DNA of 64,000 nt from CAYVTV01 sp964526475 (lineage in GTDB: Bacteria > Bacteroidota > Bacteroidia > Bacteroidales > GCA-2748055): the NCBI GenBank assembly GCA_964526475.1, contig CAZGKF010000005.1:38822-102821 (forward strand). The letters are read 5' to 3'. Each line of letters starts with the position of its first letter. The first letter of the stretch is position 1. The notes under the pieces were generated by a model. The model was not told where the DNA came from. It made no database searches and saw only the letters and a list, made by a program, of their open reading frames with translations. Shown in pieces: positions 45,075 to 54,145 of the stretch. The position numbers and the translations under genes are program-made.

Positions 45075-46394
45075 TTATTCCTTCGGAAAATATTCATAAT
45101 AATTACATTTAATGTTTTCCTTATTGAAATCGTTCTTGATCACTTCATAAGCATGTGTTGAATTATCTATACCTATCCATTTTCTATCTAGACTATTTGC
45201 AATTTTCAATGTGCTTCCTGATCCCGCAAAACAATCCATTACTATTGAAGATTCATTAGATGAGTTTAAAATAATTCTTTCTAATAAGCTATAATTCTTT
45301 TGAGTTGGATAATTTACATATGACATTCCTTTATCTTTAAACTCCCAAACATCTTGTATTTTAAATCCTTGATGTTCAGATGCTAATACTATTTTTCTTG
45401 GGTTTCCATTATCAGACCATTCTATTAAACCTTTGTTATCAAGGTCTGACAATAATTGCCTACTGTATCGCCAATGTCTTCCTTTAGGCGGCAAAAGACC
45501 TTTCCATTCCTTCCCTGTATCTCCATCAACGGTTTTTCCAGGGGCATGAATAGGATTAGTTGTATAGTAACCATTTTTTGGGTGTTTTTTTGGAAACAAA
45601 ATCTTTCTCTTTTCTTCCGTCATTGGTTCTTTTAGTTCATTCCAAATATTTTCATCTCTATTTTTTGCATAAAAAAGGATCATATCGGAGAAGTTGCCAT
45701 AAGCATTTCTGGCGAAATTCTTTGGATTACATTTAATTCTTGTAATATCATTAATGAAATTATTATAGCCAAAAATCTCATCCATCACTATTTTAACATA
45801 ATGGCCTATTTTTTTATCAATATGAAGATAGATACTTCCTTGCTTTGATAATAATTCTCTCAATATTATTAACCTTTTTCTTATAAATTCTAGAAACTCA
45901 CTGTCTACTAATCTATCGGAATAAGCATTAACTTCATCAAGGGAGTTAAATTCTTGACCGGTACCAAAAGGTGGATCAATATAAATTAAATCTATACAAC
46001 CACGATATTGTGGCATTAACTCCCTTAAAACAAATAAATTATCTCCGAAAATGAATTTGTTTTCTGTTTGCTCATGGTTTCTTTCTACATTTTTTATTAA
46101 ACCTCTTCTATTATCGAAAAGAATTTCAAATTCATCTGTTTTATCCGAATATGATAAACTACATTTCTTACTTTTTTTCAAATACGCAACCTGTGGATCT
46201 TCTAAGATTGAGTTCTTTGTTAAGAAAGATTCAAAATCTTTAATTGATATTCGATAGCTTTTATTTATTTTTATTGCATTAAGATTGCGATCTTTAATGT
46301 ATTTTGAAACAGTTTGCCTAGTTACCTTGAGGTTATTGGCTACTTCATCTACTGTAAGAAAAGCCTGCTGATCCATTTTTACCTGTATTAACAT
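45075..46394 (-). CDS. DNA methyltransferase with N-terminal helix-turn-helix domain
   Basis: 439 residues. Motif IV is DPPF at 140-143 (YIDPPFGTGQEFN) and motif I is FAGSG at 389-393; catalytic motif before the AdoMet motif means the beta class, usually N6-adenine (or N4-cytosine). Residues about 8-62 form an excisionase/MerR-like HTH (LTVDEVANNLKVTRQTVSKYIKDRNL), an unusual fusion that could let the enzyme control its own operon. ATG at 46394 or, seven codons in, at 46376 (AGG five bases upstream) are both possible starts. Together with the endonuclease it forms a complete R-M system that protects host DNA. Confidence 0.85.
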   Translation of the reverse strand: MLIQVKMDQQAFLTVDEVANNLKVTRQTVSKYIKDRNLNAIKINKSYRISIKDFESFLTKNSILEDPQVAYLKKSKKCSLSYSDKTDEFEILFDNRRGLIKNVERNHEQTENKFIFGDNLFVLRELMPQYRGCIDLIYIDPPFGTGQEFNSLDEVNAYSDRLVDSEFLEFIRKRLIILRELLSKQGSIYLHIDKKIGHYVKIVMDEIFGYNNFINDITRIKCNPKNFARNAYGNFSDMILFYAKNRDENIWNELKEPMTEEKRKILFPKKHPKNGYYTTNPIHAPGKTVDGDTGKEWKGLLPPKGRHWRYSRQLLSDLDNKGLIEWSDNGNPRKIVLASEHQGFKIQDVWEFKDKGMSYVNYPTQKNYSLLERIILNSSNESSIVMDCFAGSGSTLKIANSLDRKWIGIDNSTHAYEVIKNDFNKENIKCNYYEYFPKE

Positions 46395-46418
46395 GATTTA
46401 ACATATAATTATCAGTGA

Positions 46419-46426
46419 CAAATATA
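46419..46426 (-). promoter_or_regulatory. Bacteroidota -7 box (TATATTTG) for the methyltransferase gene
   Basis: Minus-strand TATATTTG with a TTG exactly 20 bases upstream; that TTG lies inside the TGTTGTGTGCC element. A protein bound to the element would cover the -33 region and block or alter transcription. Start codon is 25 bases downstream (46394). Confidence 0.65.
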
Positions 46427-46440
46427 TAAAAAAATTGAAC

Positions 46441-46451
46441 GGCACACAACA
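46441..46451 (-). repeat. 11-bp element TGTTGTGTGCC, right copy
   Basis: On the plus strand this is GGCACACAACA, the exact reverse complement of the left copy at 44189-44199. It overlaps the -33 region of the methyltransferase promoter. Beyond the 11 bases the two copies match only loosely (next bases ATTTGA versus GTTCAA). Confidence 0.6.
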
Positions 46452-46486
46452 GCTTGTCCAAAATAATTGCCGGCTAATTTCTAAGT

Positions 46487-47986
46487 ATGGAAGAAAAAGA
46501 AATTTCTCAGGGTAAGGAACCGCGTTTATATCATGCAATTATCCCACTGGTTTTTCTCATTACTTTATTATCATTAAATGTAATTTATTTTGGTGATCAG
46601 ACTCTCAATGGAGCAAACCAGGTTGCATTGATTTTGTCGGCTGCAGTTGCCGGTCTGATAGCTTTAAGACTGAACAATTCATGGAGATATGTAAGGAAGA
46701 GGATTGTTAACTCTATAGGTTCAGCCATGCCTTCCATGCTTATTCTTTTGCTTATCGGAGCACTGGCAGGCACATGGATGATAAGCGGGGTTGTTCCCGC
46801 TATGATCTATTACGGGCTGAATATCTTTCACCCAGGCATTTTTTTGTTTGCTACCGTGATTATCTGCAGTATAGTTTCACTCGCAACAGGAAGCTCCTGG
46901 TCAACTATAGCCACTATCGGGATCGCACTTATTGGTATTGGCAAAACCCTTGGTTTGAGTGAAGGAGTTATTGCAGGAGCAATTATTTCCGGAGCATACT
47001 TTGGTGATAAAATGTCTCCGCTGTCGGATACAACCAACCTTGCATCGGCTATGGCCGGCACAGATCTTTTTACACATATCCGTTACATGACTATTACTAC
47101 TATACCCAGCATTTTGATATCACTAATCGTATTTCTTGTAATTGGATTTACTTACAATTTTCAAGCTACTGAAACCAACATTCCGGAAGTACAGATTGCT
47201 CTTGCTCAAAAATTTACAATTACACCCTGGTTATTCATTGTCCCGGCTGCATTGATTTACATCATCGTGCGAAAAGTCCCTCCACTTCCCTCCCTCCTTG
47301 CCGGAAGCATTTTGGGAGGAATTTTTGCAATCATATTCCAGCCACATCTAATAAGGGAGATTTCGGGAATTGCCGGAAATTATTTCGAAGCCTCTTATAA
47401 AAGTGTAATGCTTGCATTTTTTGGAACAATAAGCATAGAATCAGAAAATCCAATGGTAAATGGACTTCTTACTTCCACCGGAATGGCAGGAATGCTGAAC
47501 ACTATCTGGTTAATAATTTCAGCCATGGTTTTTGGTGGTACAATGGAATCTGCTGGTTTGCTAAGAAAAATTACTTCGGTAATAATACATTTTGCCCACT
47601 CTACAGGTTCTTTAGTCGCAAGTACTATTGCTTCCAGTGTGTTCTTCAATATTACGGCTTCAGATCAGTATATTTCACTGGTAGTACCGGGAAGAATGTT
47701 TGCTGAAACATATCGTAAACGAAGATTGAAACCAGAGGTCCTCAGCAGAACACTTGAAGATGGCGGGACACTTACAAGTGTTCTCGTACCATGGAATACT
47801 TGTGGGGCAACTCAATCGAAAGTCCTTGGAGTTCCAACAACCGACTACCTGCCATATGCTTTTTTCAACCTCATTAATCCCTTTATCGCAATTGCAATTG
47901 CAAGTTTTAACTATAAAATAAGAAGGTATAAGGAAGGGGAAGTACCGGAAAACTCTGTGGATGAAAATAAACGCAGAGACATTTGA
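46487..47986 (+). CDS. nhaC: NhaC-type Na+/H+ antiporter
   Basis: 499 residues, about 12 membrane segments. Family marks: LIGALAGTWMISGVVPAMIYYG, ATGSSWSTIATIGIALIGIG, and GAYFGDKMSPLSDTTNLA, a conserved ion-site region. It expels sodium using the proton gradient or the reverse, and fits with the sodium-pumping Nqr and the Na+ symporter in this window. Convergent with the E1 dehydrogenase gene with no base between the two stop codons (47986/47987). Starts 35 bases after the right R-M element. Confidence 0.92.
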   Translation: MEEKEISQGKEPRLYHAIIPLVFLITLLSLNVIYFGDQTLNGANQVALILSAAVAGLIALRLNNSWRYVRKRIVNSIGSAMPSMLILLLIGALAGTWMISGVVPAMIYYGLNIFHPGIFLFATVIICSIVSLATGSSWSTIATIGIALIGIGKTLGLSEGVIAGAIISGAYFGDKMSPLSDTTNLASAMAGTDLFTHIRYMTITTIPSILISLIVFLVIGFTYNFQATETNIPEVQIALAQKFTITPWLFIVPAALIYIIVRKVPPLPSLLAGSILGGIFAIIFQPHLIREISGIAGNYFEASYKSVMLAFFGTISIESENPMVNGLLTSTGMAGMLNTIWLIISAMVFGGTMESAGLLRKITSVIIHFAHSTGSLVASTIASSVFFNITASDQYISLVVPGRMFAETYRKRRLKPEVLSRTLEDGGTLTSVLVPWNTCGATQSKVLGVPTTDYLPYAFFNLINPFIAIAIASFNYKIRRYKEGEVPENSVDENKRRDI

Positions 47987-50422
47987 TCAGTAGAGGCGCG
48001 GGAATCTTGCAGGATCAGTTTGATGCATTAATTCATATATAGCTTCGAAAACGTCTTCTGCATTTGGGTTAGAGAAATAATCTCCGTCGGAACTATATGC
48101 AGGTCTGTGTTCCCTTGCAGTAATAGTTTTTGGCTCAGCATCAAGGTAATAAAAAGCTCCCTGTTTTTCTAATACCTCCTGCATCATGTATGCCGTAGCT
48201 CCACCAGGAACATCTTCATCAAAGAAAATGACTTTATTGGTTTTTTTAACCGATCCAAGAATGGTTTTATTAATATCAAAAGGGAGAAGAGTCTGAACAT
48301 CAATTAACTCAACACTTATGCCGAATTCATTCAACTGCTCGATAGCAGTCCGGGCAATCCGGACACAACTACCATAAGTAACTAATGTAACATCAGTACC
48401 TTCAATAAGAACTTCAGATAAACCAAGTGGTACAGTATATTCGCCAATATTTTCAGGCAGTTTTTCTTTGAGTCTGTATCCGTTCAGGGGTTCAATAACA
48501 AGAGCCGGATCATCCCCCTGTAATAATGTATTATAAAACCCGGCTGCACGTGTCATATCTCTTGGTACGCAAACATATATACCACGAATTGAATTAATAA
48601 CCATACTTAAAGGGGAACCGGAATGCCAGATACCTTCCAGACGATGCCCGCGTGTGCGGATTATAAGCGGAGCTGCCTGACCTGCTTTCGTGCGCCAGTG
48701 TAAAGAAGCAAGATCATCACTTAAAGTCTGCAGACCATATAATATATAATCAAAATATTGAATCTCTGCTATTGGACGCAAACCCCTTAACGCAAGGCCA
48801 ATTCCCTGTCCAATAATCGTAGTTTCCCTTATTCCGGTATCTGTAACCCTTAGTTCGCCGTACTTATCCTGCAGACCCTCAAGCCCTTTGTTTACATCAC
48901 CTATTTTACCAGTATCCTCCCCGAATGTCAGCAATAAGGGATATTTAGCAAAAAGTCTGTCAAAATTATTTACCAGTATCTCTCTCCCATTTATAAACGG
49001 GGACTCTTCAGAATAGCCGGGATTTATTACCGGAACCCTGAGAACTGAACGTGATGATTCATTATAGAGATATTTACTATATTTCTCATAGCAGATTTCC
49101 TGATGATCAACGAGCCATCCGGATATTTCCTTCTGCAATTCTTTCCTGCGGGGGCAATCATTACAAATATGCCGGAGAATACGCTTGGCAGTACTCATAT
49201 TATCCTTTCTGGTGGGATTAACAATTCTCCTCAGGTCCATTGCATACATTTCTACTTTGTCAATTTTATCATTCCTGCACTGACAACCCTTCTTTTCAAC
49301 AATTTTCAGAAACTCTTCCCGTTCCTTCCTGATAGACCCGATATAATTACTCCAGGCCTTATCACGGGCCTTCTTGGCAATTTCTCCTGCTGCAAGTTCA
49401 ATTGCTGCTAATTCCTTTTCTTTTACATATTTCAACGAAAGTAACCACTCCCTCATTTTTATCAGCGGATCATATTCTTCCTCCCATAATAACCTTTCAG
49501 CAGTTTTATACCTCTCATGCGATCCGGAGGAGGAATGCCCCAGGGGTTGCGTCATTTCATCCACATGGAAAACAACAGGCACATGTTCTTTTCTGCATTT
49601 TTCAATCCCCTTCCTGAAAACGCTTATCATTCCGGGATAGTCCCAACCTTTTACCCTATATATATATATGCCATTAGTGTTCTTTTCTTTCAGGAATCCT
49701 TTAAGAGCTTCCGACACACTTGCTTTCACTATCTGGTAATCCTTTGTTACAGATATACCATAACCGTCATCCCATACAGCAATTGCAAGAGGAATTCCCA
49801 GAACAGCAGCTGCGTTAATTGTTTCCCAGAAATGTCCTTCAGCAGTGCTGCCATCGCCAATAGTTCCAAAAGCAACCTCATCACCATTTACAGAAAGACT
49901 TTTAAAAGAACCTAATGCCTTATTATTCCGAAATAGCTTTGAAGCATATGCCAAGCCTATAAGTCTTGGCATATGCCCGGCTGTTGGTGAAAGATCGGAA
50001 GCCGAATTTTTCATTGCTGACAGATCTTTCCAGGAGCCATCGTCGTTTAAAGTTCGGGTAGCATAATGATTATTGAATGAGCGGCCTCCATTACCCGGGT
50101 TCATCTGTATGTCTGTATCACCATATAGCTGAGCGAAAAACTCTTCAATACCAGCCATCTCTGATGCAAAAAGAAAGGTCTGATCACGATAATACCCCGA
50201 TCTCCAGTCACCCGGATTAAAGTTCCTGGCTAAAGCTATCTGGGCTAACTCCTTACCGTCACCAAAAATTCCAAACTTGGCTTTTCCGCTAAGAACCTCT
50301 TTCTTTGCAATGATACTGCATTGGCGGCTTATATGCGCTAGTCTGAAATCAAAAAGAACATCACTCAAGCTTAGACCAACTTTCTCATCTATAATCCTGT
50401 CTGAGTTTTTATTATTCTCCAT
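47987..50422 (-). CDS. Alpha-keto acid dehydrogenase E1, fused alpha and beta subunits
   Basis: 811 residues joining the E1-alpha half (about 1-410) to the E1-beta half (about 470-811). Thiamine diphosphate motif GDGSTAEG at 189-196 followed by NAAAVLG and ending in WDDGYGIS. The beta half has FGEDTGKIGDVNKGLEGL, DTGIRETTIIGQGIGLA and a C-terminal transketolase domain (GSCVRIARTAIEQL; EDVPGGATAYMMQEVLE). Oxidative decarboxylation of a branched-chain or related 2-oxo acid is likely, with E2 and E3 elsewhere. The linker includes a Cys-rich stretch (CNDCPRRKEL) of unknown role. Strong promoter upstream. Confidence 0.88.
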   Translation of the reverse strand: MENNKNSDRIIDEKVGLSLSDVLFDFRLAHISRQCSIIAKKEVLSGKAKFGIFGDGKELAQIALARNFNPGDWRSGYYRDQTFLFASEMAGIEEFFAQLYGDTDIQMNPGNGGRSFNNHYATRTLNDDGSWKDLSAMKNSASDLSPTAGHMPRLIGLAYASKLFRNNKALGSFKSLSVNGDEVAFGTIGDGSTAEGHFWETINAAAVLGIPLAIAVWDDGYGISVTKDYQIVKASVSEALKGFLKEKNTNGIYIYRVKGWDYPGMISVFRKGIEKCRKEHVPVVFHVDEMTQPLGHSSSGSHERYKTAERLLWEEEYDPLIKMREWLLSLKYVKEKELAAIELAAGEIAKKARDKAWSNYIGSIRKEREEFLKIVEKKGCQCRNDKIDKVEMYAMDLRRIVNPTRKDNMSTAKRILRHICNDCPRRKELQKEISGWLVDHQEICYEKYSKYLYNESSRSVLRVPVINPGYSEESPFINGREILVNNFDRLFAKYPLLLTFGEDTGKIGDVNKGLEGLQDKYGELRVTDTGIRETTIIGQGIGLALRGLRPIAEIQYFDYILYGLQTLSDDLASLHWRTKAGQAAPLIIRTRGHRLEGIWHSGSPLSMVINSIRGIYVCVPRDMTRAAGFYNTLLQGDDPALVIEPLNGYRLKEKLPENIGEYTVPLGLSEVLIEGTDVTLVTYGSCVRIARTAIEQLNEFGISVELIDVQTLLPFDINKTILGSVKKTNKVIFFDEDVPGGATAYMMQEVLEKQGAFYYLDAEPKTITAREHRPAYSSDGDYFSNPNAEDVFEAIYELMHQTDPARFPRLY

Positions 50423-50433
50423 TGATTTTTGTT

Positions 50434-50441
50434 CAAATTTA
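50434..50441 (-). promoter_or_regulatory. Bacteroidota -7 box (TAAATTTG) for the E1 gene
   Basis: Minus-strand TAAATTTG with TTG 20 bases upstream, a full consensus match. Only 11 bases lie between it and the E1 start codon, so the leader would be very short or the true start codon lies slightly inside. Confidence 0.6.
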
Positions 50442-50822
50442 AAAAGCTAAACACTTATTAACAACAAAATAATTCCTGATGTTCGATAAATGATCTGTTT
50501 CAATAATATACTAACAGACCTAATGTCTTGCAGGCGCTTGTTTGTTTGATTTTAAAATACATCTGGCAATTATGGTCATGTTTTTATTGCATAGGTACGA
50601 AGCATTAGTAAGTTCAAAATGTATCCCGGCATCTTAAACCGCACAAGCAATCTCTTGTGGTTAATAATTTCACAAGATTATTATTAAAATTGCAGTATTA
50701 AGCGAGAATACTTCTTTCCTTTATAATTAAAGTTTATTTTTGTTTTAAGAAATATGAGTTGTCCATCAAACTATTTATTTAATTCCTTGTTAGTATAAAG
50801 GATACATAAAACCATTATTATT
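50442..50822. other. Long divergent intergenic region
   Basis: About 380 bases between the E1 gene and the small Cys-rich gene. It contains the E1 promoter, an imperfect hairpin near 50648-50683 (AATCTCTTGTG with CACAAGATT) and the plus-strand -7 box at 50735-50742. I see no coding frame and no known riboswitch or RNA. Confidence 0.4.
50735..50742 (+). promoter_or_regulatory. Bacteroidota -7 box (TATTTTTG) for the small Cys-rich protein gene
   Basis: Exact TAnnTTTG match 80 bases before the ATG of the 63-residue protein. No clear -33 TTG. Confidence 0.45.
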
Positions 50823-51014
50823 ATGCTAAAAATACTTATTCTTTCAATAATTATTCTTTTTATAGCTGTCATTGGTTTGTCTATTAAAATTCTCTTTAAC
50901 AAGAAATCCGGACTTACCGGAGAATCTTGCTGCAAATCCGCGTCACCTGATGATAAAGAAGGAGGTATAGCGTGTGGATGCAGAGGAGGATATCACCTTC
51001 TTAAAGAAAAATAA
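50823..51014 (+). CDS. Small Cys-rich single-span membrane protein
   Basis: 63 residues: one membrane helix (IILFIAVIGLSIKILF) followed by a short soluble tail with two Cys clusters, SCCKSA and ACGCRGG. Such small proteins annotated only as membrane or secreted are common beside apbE and nqr genes in Bacteroidota. The Cys pairs could bind a metal or iron-sulfur cluster, possibly helping Nqr assembly; that is inference from position. Convergent with apbE, 14 bases between the ends. Confidence 0.75.
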   Translation: MLKILILSIIILFIAVIGLSIKILFNKKSGLTGESCCKSASPDDKEGGIACGCRGGYHLLKEK

Positions 51015-51028
51015 CTTATTAATTGCTG

Positions 51029-52042
51029 TTAAAGTTCCTTAAAGATATACGGTCTTAATCCCTCGGTAAAATAACCCCTGTATTGCCCTTTTTCGTCACT
51101 GTAAATCAGATAAGCCTGAATATCTCTTTGCTTTTCAAGTATTTTAATGCTTTTCTCCAGTCCCATGACCATACAGGCAGTTGCCCATGCATCAGCAAAT
51201 TTGCACTCTTTGGCAACTATTGTAACACTCAGCAGATTATGACGGACAGGGTAGCCTGTTATCGGATCAATAGAATGAGCATATTTCACACCATCCTCTT
51301 CATAATAATTACGGTAATTTCCGGATGTTGCCATCGCAAGATCACTAAGCTCTAAAATTAATTGTAATTGCTGTCCTGGCATTAAATTTTCATAAGATGG
51401 TTTGTCTACCCCAATTTTCCACAAACTCCCGGAAGGATTAACTCCTTTAGTCTTTAACTCCCCTCCAATTTCTACCATGTAATTTTTTAATCCCAGTGAA
51501 TCAAAATAACCACAGACTATATCAACTGCATACCCCTTCGCAATTGCGTTCATATCAAGACGAAGGGAAGGATGAGATTTAACAACCCTGTTGTTTTCAA
51601 TTCTCACTTTCTCCATCCCGACAAATTGCAGAATACTGTCAACAAGTTGGTCATCAATATCCTGCTTTTCTCCAGGTCCAAAACCCCATACATCAACAAG
51701 GGGCATTACAGTAATATCAAAATAACCGCCAGATTCGGTCCACACCTTTTTTGCAGTATTAAATACATGCCTGAAATCATCATCCACTTCAACATCCACA
51801 TTCGTGTTTACTTTTGAGATTACTGAATTAGGTTCATACACAGAGAATGATAAATCGAAAACCTTGAGAATACTGTCGACATCCATCCTTAGATTGACTG
51901 AATCGCCGGATTCATAAGTAATATTCCAAATGGTACCCTGAGCAAAACCAGAAATTTGGTAGTATGTACCCCTGTCGGTATCTGTGCAGGAAATATAAAA
52001 AATGGCAATTAACGTGCAAAAGAGGAATCTTTGCTGATACAT
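51029..52042 (-). CDS. apbE: FAD:protein FMN transferase
   Basis: 337 residues. Transfers FMN from FAD to a Thr of target proteins in the periplasm. N-terminal lipoprotein-type signal (IAIFYISC). Family marks are FDLSFSVYEPNSVISKVN, LRLDMNAIAKGYAVD (Mg2+/FAD site), MVEIGGELKTKG, YAHSIDPITGYPV and AWATACMVMGLEK. Its known targets, NqrB and NqrC, are encoded just upstream with intact acceptor Thr sites, so that is its likely job here. A -7 box (TACTTTTG) precedes it, giving it its own promoter. Confidence 0.95.
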   Translation of the reverse strand: MYQQRFLFCTLIAIFYISCTDTDRGTYYQISGFAQGTIWNITYESGDSVNLRMDVDSILKVFDLSFSVYEPNSVISKVNTNVDVEVDDDFRHVFNTAKKVWTESGGYFDITVMPLVDVWGFGPGEKQDIDDQLVDSILQFVGMEKVRIENNRVVKSHPSLRLDMNAIAKGYAVDIVCGYFDSLGLKNYMVEIGGELKTKGVNPSGSLWKIGVDKPSYENLMPGQQLQLILELSDLAMATSGNYRNYYEEDGVKYAHSIDPITGYPVRHNLLSVTIVAKECKFADAWATACMVMGLEKSIKILEKQRDIQAYLIYSDEKGQYRGYFTEGLRPYIFKEL

Positions 52043-52055
52043 AATATATAATTTA

Positions 52056-52063
52056 CAAAAGTA
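52056..52063 (-). promoter_or_regulatory. Bacteroidota -7 box (TACTTTTG) for apbE
   Basis: Minus-strand exact TAnnTTTG, 13 bases before the apbE start codon. A TTTG stands 15 bases upstream, shorter than usual, so -33 support is weak. Confidence 0.45.
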
Positions 52064-52233
52064 ATTGACAGCTCATTTCAAACACCGGATAATGAATATC
52101 TTTTTAATTTCGTAAGATTAAAACGGGATTCCTTTTATGGACTAAAGCTACAATCCCCGGTTCACCCCCCACCCGGCTGAGATCAGTGCAGATGAGTATT
52201 CCACAACTCCCTCACCATTAACACTGTAGAATT

Positions 52234-53490
52234 CTACCCTCCAAAATCATCGAAATCAATCATTTCGTCGGGTATCCCCATATCATAAAGCATCTTCATC
52301 ACCGCATCATTCATCATAGGAGGCCCGCACAGGTAATATTCAATTTCTTCCGGCTCGTCATGCTTACTCAGGTATTCTTCATATACAACCTGATGAATAA
52401 AACCGGTACGTCCCTTCCAGTTATCTTCCGGTTTAGGTTCGGAGAGAGCAATATTGAATTCAAAATTCGGGAATTTTGTTTCTATTGTCCTGAACTCATT
52501 TTCATAAAAAACTTCACGTTTTGATCTTGCACCATACCAGTAACTTACTTTTCGCTTTGTTTTTTCAGAATTAAAAAGATGAAAAATATGCGACCGTAAG
52601 GGTGCCATGCCTGCTCCTCCTCCAATATATAGCATTTCGCGTTCAGTTTCTTTAATAAAAAAATCCCCGTATGGACCCGAAACCATAACTTTATCCCCTG
52701 GCTTTCGCGAAAAGATATAAGAAGAACATACACCGGGGTTCACTTTCATGAAAGTACCCTTAGCTTTATCCCAGGGTGGTGTAGCAATACGTATGTTCAG
52801 CATAACAATATTACCTTCTGCAGGATGATTTGCCATGGAATAAGCCCTGTAGGTCTCCTCTGAATTTTTCATTTTGAGATTCCACATACCAAATTTATCC
52901 CATTCGTCTCGGTATTGTTCTTCCACAAAAATATCTTTTGAAAAATCCACTTCTGCTTTAGGCACATCAATCTGGATATATCCACCTGATTTAAAATTAA
53001 GTTCTTCACCTTCAGGTAACTTTACCATAAATTCTTTAATAAATGTAGCAACATTGCGGTTAGATACAACCTCACATTCCCATTTTTTTATTCCCATTAC
53101 CTCTTCGGGGATTCTTATTACCATATCCTGGCGAATCTTCACCTGACAACCTAACCGCCAGTTATTCATTTGCTCTTTCCGGGTAAAGAAACCGGTTTCT
53201 GTAGGAAGAATTGCACCGCCACCTTCTAATACCTGGCATTTACACATTCCACAAGTACCACCTCCGGCACATGCCGATGGCAGAAAAATATTCTGGCTGG
53301 AAAGTGTGGAAAGAATTGTTCCACCCGGATCTATCTTATACTCACTTTCATTAACTTTTAAAACAACCTCGCCCTGGGGTATTAACTTCGATCTGGCGTA
53401 TAGAAGTAAAGCAACCAATAATACAATTATCAGCACAAAAACAATAATGCTGATTAGAATTACACCAAGTTTACTGGTTAAAATGATCAT
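52234..53490 (-). CDS. nqrF: Na+-translocating NADH:quinone reductase subunit F
   Basis: 418 residues; takes electrons from NADH into the complex. One N-terminal membrane helix (VILISIIVFVLIIVLLVALLL), a 2Fe-2S ferredoxin domain with the Cys motif SACAGGGTCGMCKCQ, an FAD domain (YRAYSMANHP), and an NADH domain (YIGGGAGMAPLRSHIF; YYLCGPPMMNDAVMKML). All cofactor motifs are intact. Last gene of the nqrABCDEF operon, 24 bases after nqrE. The 190-base gap between it and apbE holds the apbE promoter. Confidence 0.97.
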   Translation of the reverse strand: MIILTSKLGVILISIIVFVLIIVLLVALLLYARSKLIPQGEVVLKVNESEYKIDPGGTILSTLSSQNIFLPSACAGGGTCGMCKCQVLEGGGAILPTETGFFTRKEQMNNWRLGCQVKIRQDMVIRIPEEVMGIKKWECEVVSNRNVATFIKEFMVKLPEGEELNFKSGGYIQIDVPKAEVDFSKDIFVEEQYRDEWDKFGMWNLKMKNSEETYRAYSMANHPAEGNIVMLNIRIATPPWDKAKGTFMKVNPGVCSSYIFSRKPGDKVMVSGPYGDFFIKETEREMLYIGGGAGMAPLRSHIFHLFNSEKTKRKVSYWYGARSKREVFYENEFRTIETKFPNFEFNIALSEPKPEDNWKGRTGFIHQVVYEEYLSKHDEPEEIEYYLCGPPMMNDAVMKMLYDMGIPDEMIDFDDFGG

Positions 53491-53514
53491 ATTATTAATT
53501 TACTTATTCTTCAA

Positions 53515-54132
53515 TTAAAGTTTAATTCCCATAAAACTCATAAATGCTATACCCATCAGACCCGTAATGATAAAAGTAATACCAAGGCCTCTAAGGGGAG
53601 CAGGTATATTGGAGTACTTGATTTTTTCCCTTATAGCAGCTATTCCAACGATAGCAAGATACCATCCTACGCCAGACCCCAGTCCGAACGAGGTAGCCTC
53701 TGCTATATTGACATATTCCCTCTCCTGCATAAAAAGTGATCCTCCCAGTATGGCACAATTAACAGCAATAAGCGGCAGGAATATTCCCAATGAAGAATAT
53801 AGCGCCGGGCTGTATCTTTCAATCACCATCTCAACTAATTGAACCATAGCTGCAATAACAGCTATAAACATAATAAAACTCAGAAAACTGAGATTAACAT
53901 CGGCTAAGGAAGGACTAAGCCATTTAAGAGCTCCCGCTGAAAGAATATATTTCTCAATAAGATAGTTTGCAGGTACCGTGATCCCCAGCACAAAGATTAC
54001 TGCGAGGCCTAATCCTGATGATGTCTTTACTGTTTTTGAAACTGCAAGGTAGGAACACATCCCCAGAAAATATGCAAAGATCATATTATCTATGAAAACA
54101 GCTTTTACGAAAAGGTTTACCAGGTTTTCCAT
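53515..54132 (-). CDS. nqrE: Na+-translocating NADH:quinone reductase subunit E
   Basis: 205 residues, six membrane helices, of the NqrDE/RnfAE family. Motifs: FVKAVFIDNMIFAYFLGMCS with the conserved Cys of the membrane iron site, LPLIAVNCAILGGSLFMQ with the second Cys, and SFGLGSGVGW. It forms with NqrD the intramembrane electron path linked to sodium transport. Thirteen bases downstream of nqrD. Confidence 0.97.
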   Translation of the reverse strand: MENLVNLFVKAVFIDNMIFAYFLGMCSYLAVSKTVKTSSGLGLAVIFVLGITVPANYLIEKYILSAGALKWLSPSLADVNLSFLSFIMFIAVIAAMVQLVEMVIERYSPALYSSLGIFLPLIAVNCAILGGSLFMQEREYVNIAEATSFGLGSGVGWYLAIVGIAAIREKIKYSNIPAPLRGLGITFIITGLMGIAFMSFMGIKL

Positions 54133-54145
54133 TTCAAGCAGGTTT

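Noticed and set aside
50648..50683. Riboswitch or terminator at the hairpin before the small Cys-rich gene
   Set aside because: The stem is imperfect, has no T-run, and matches no riboswitch core that I recognise.
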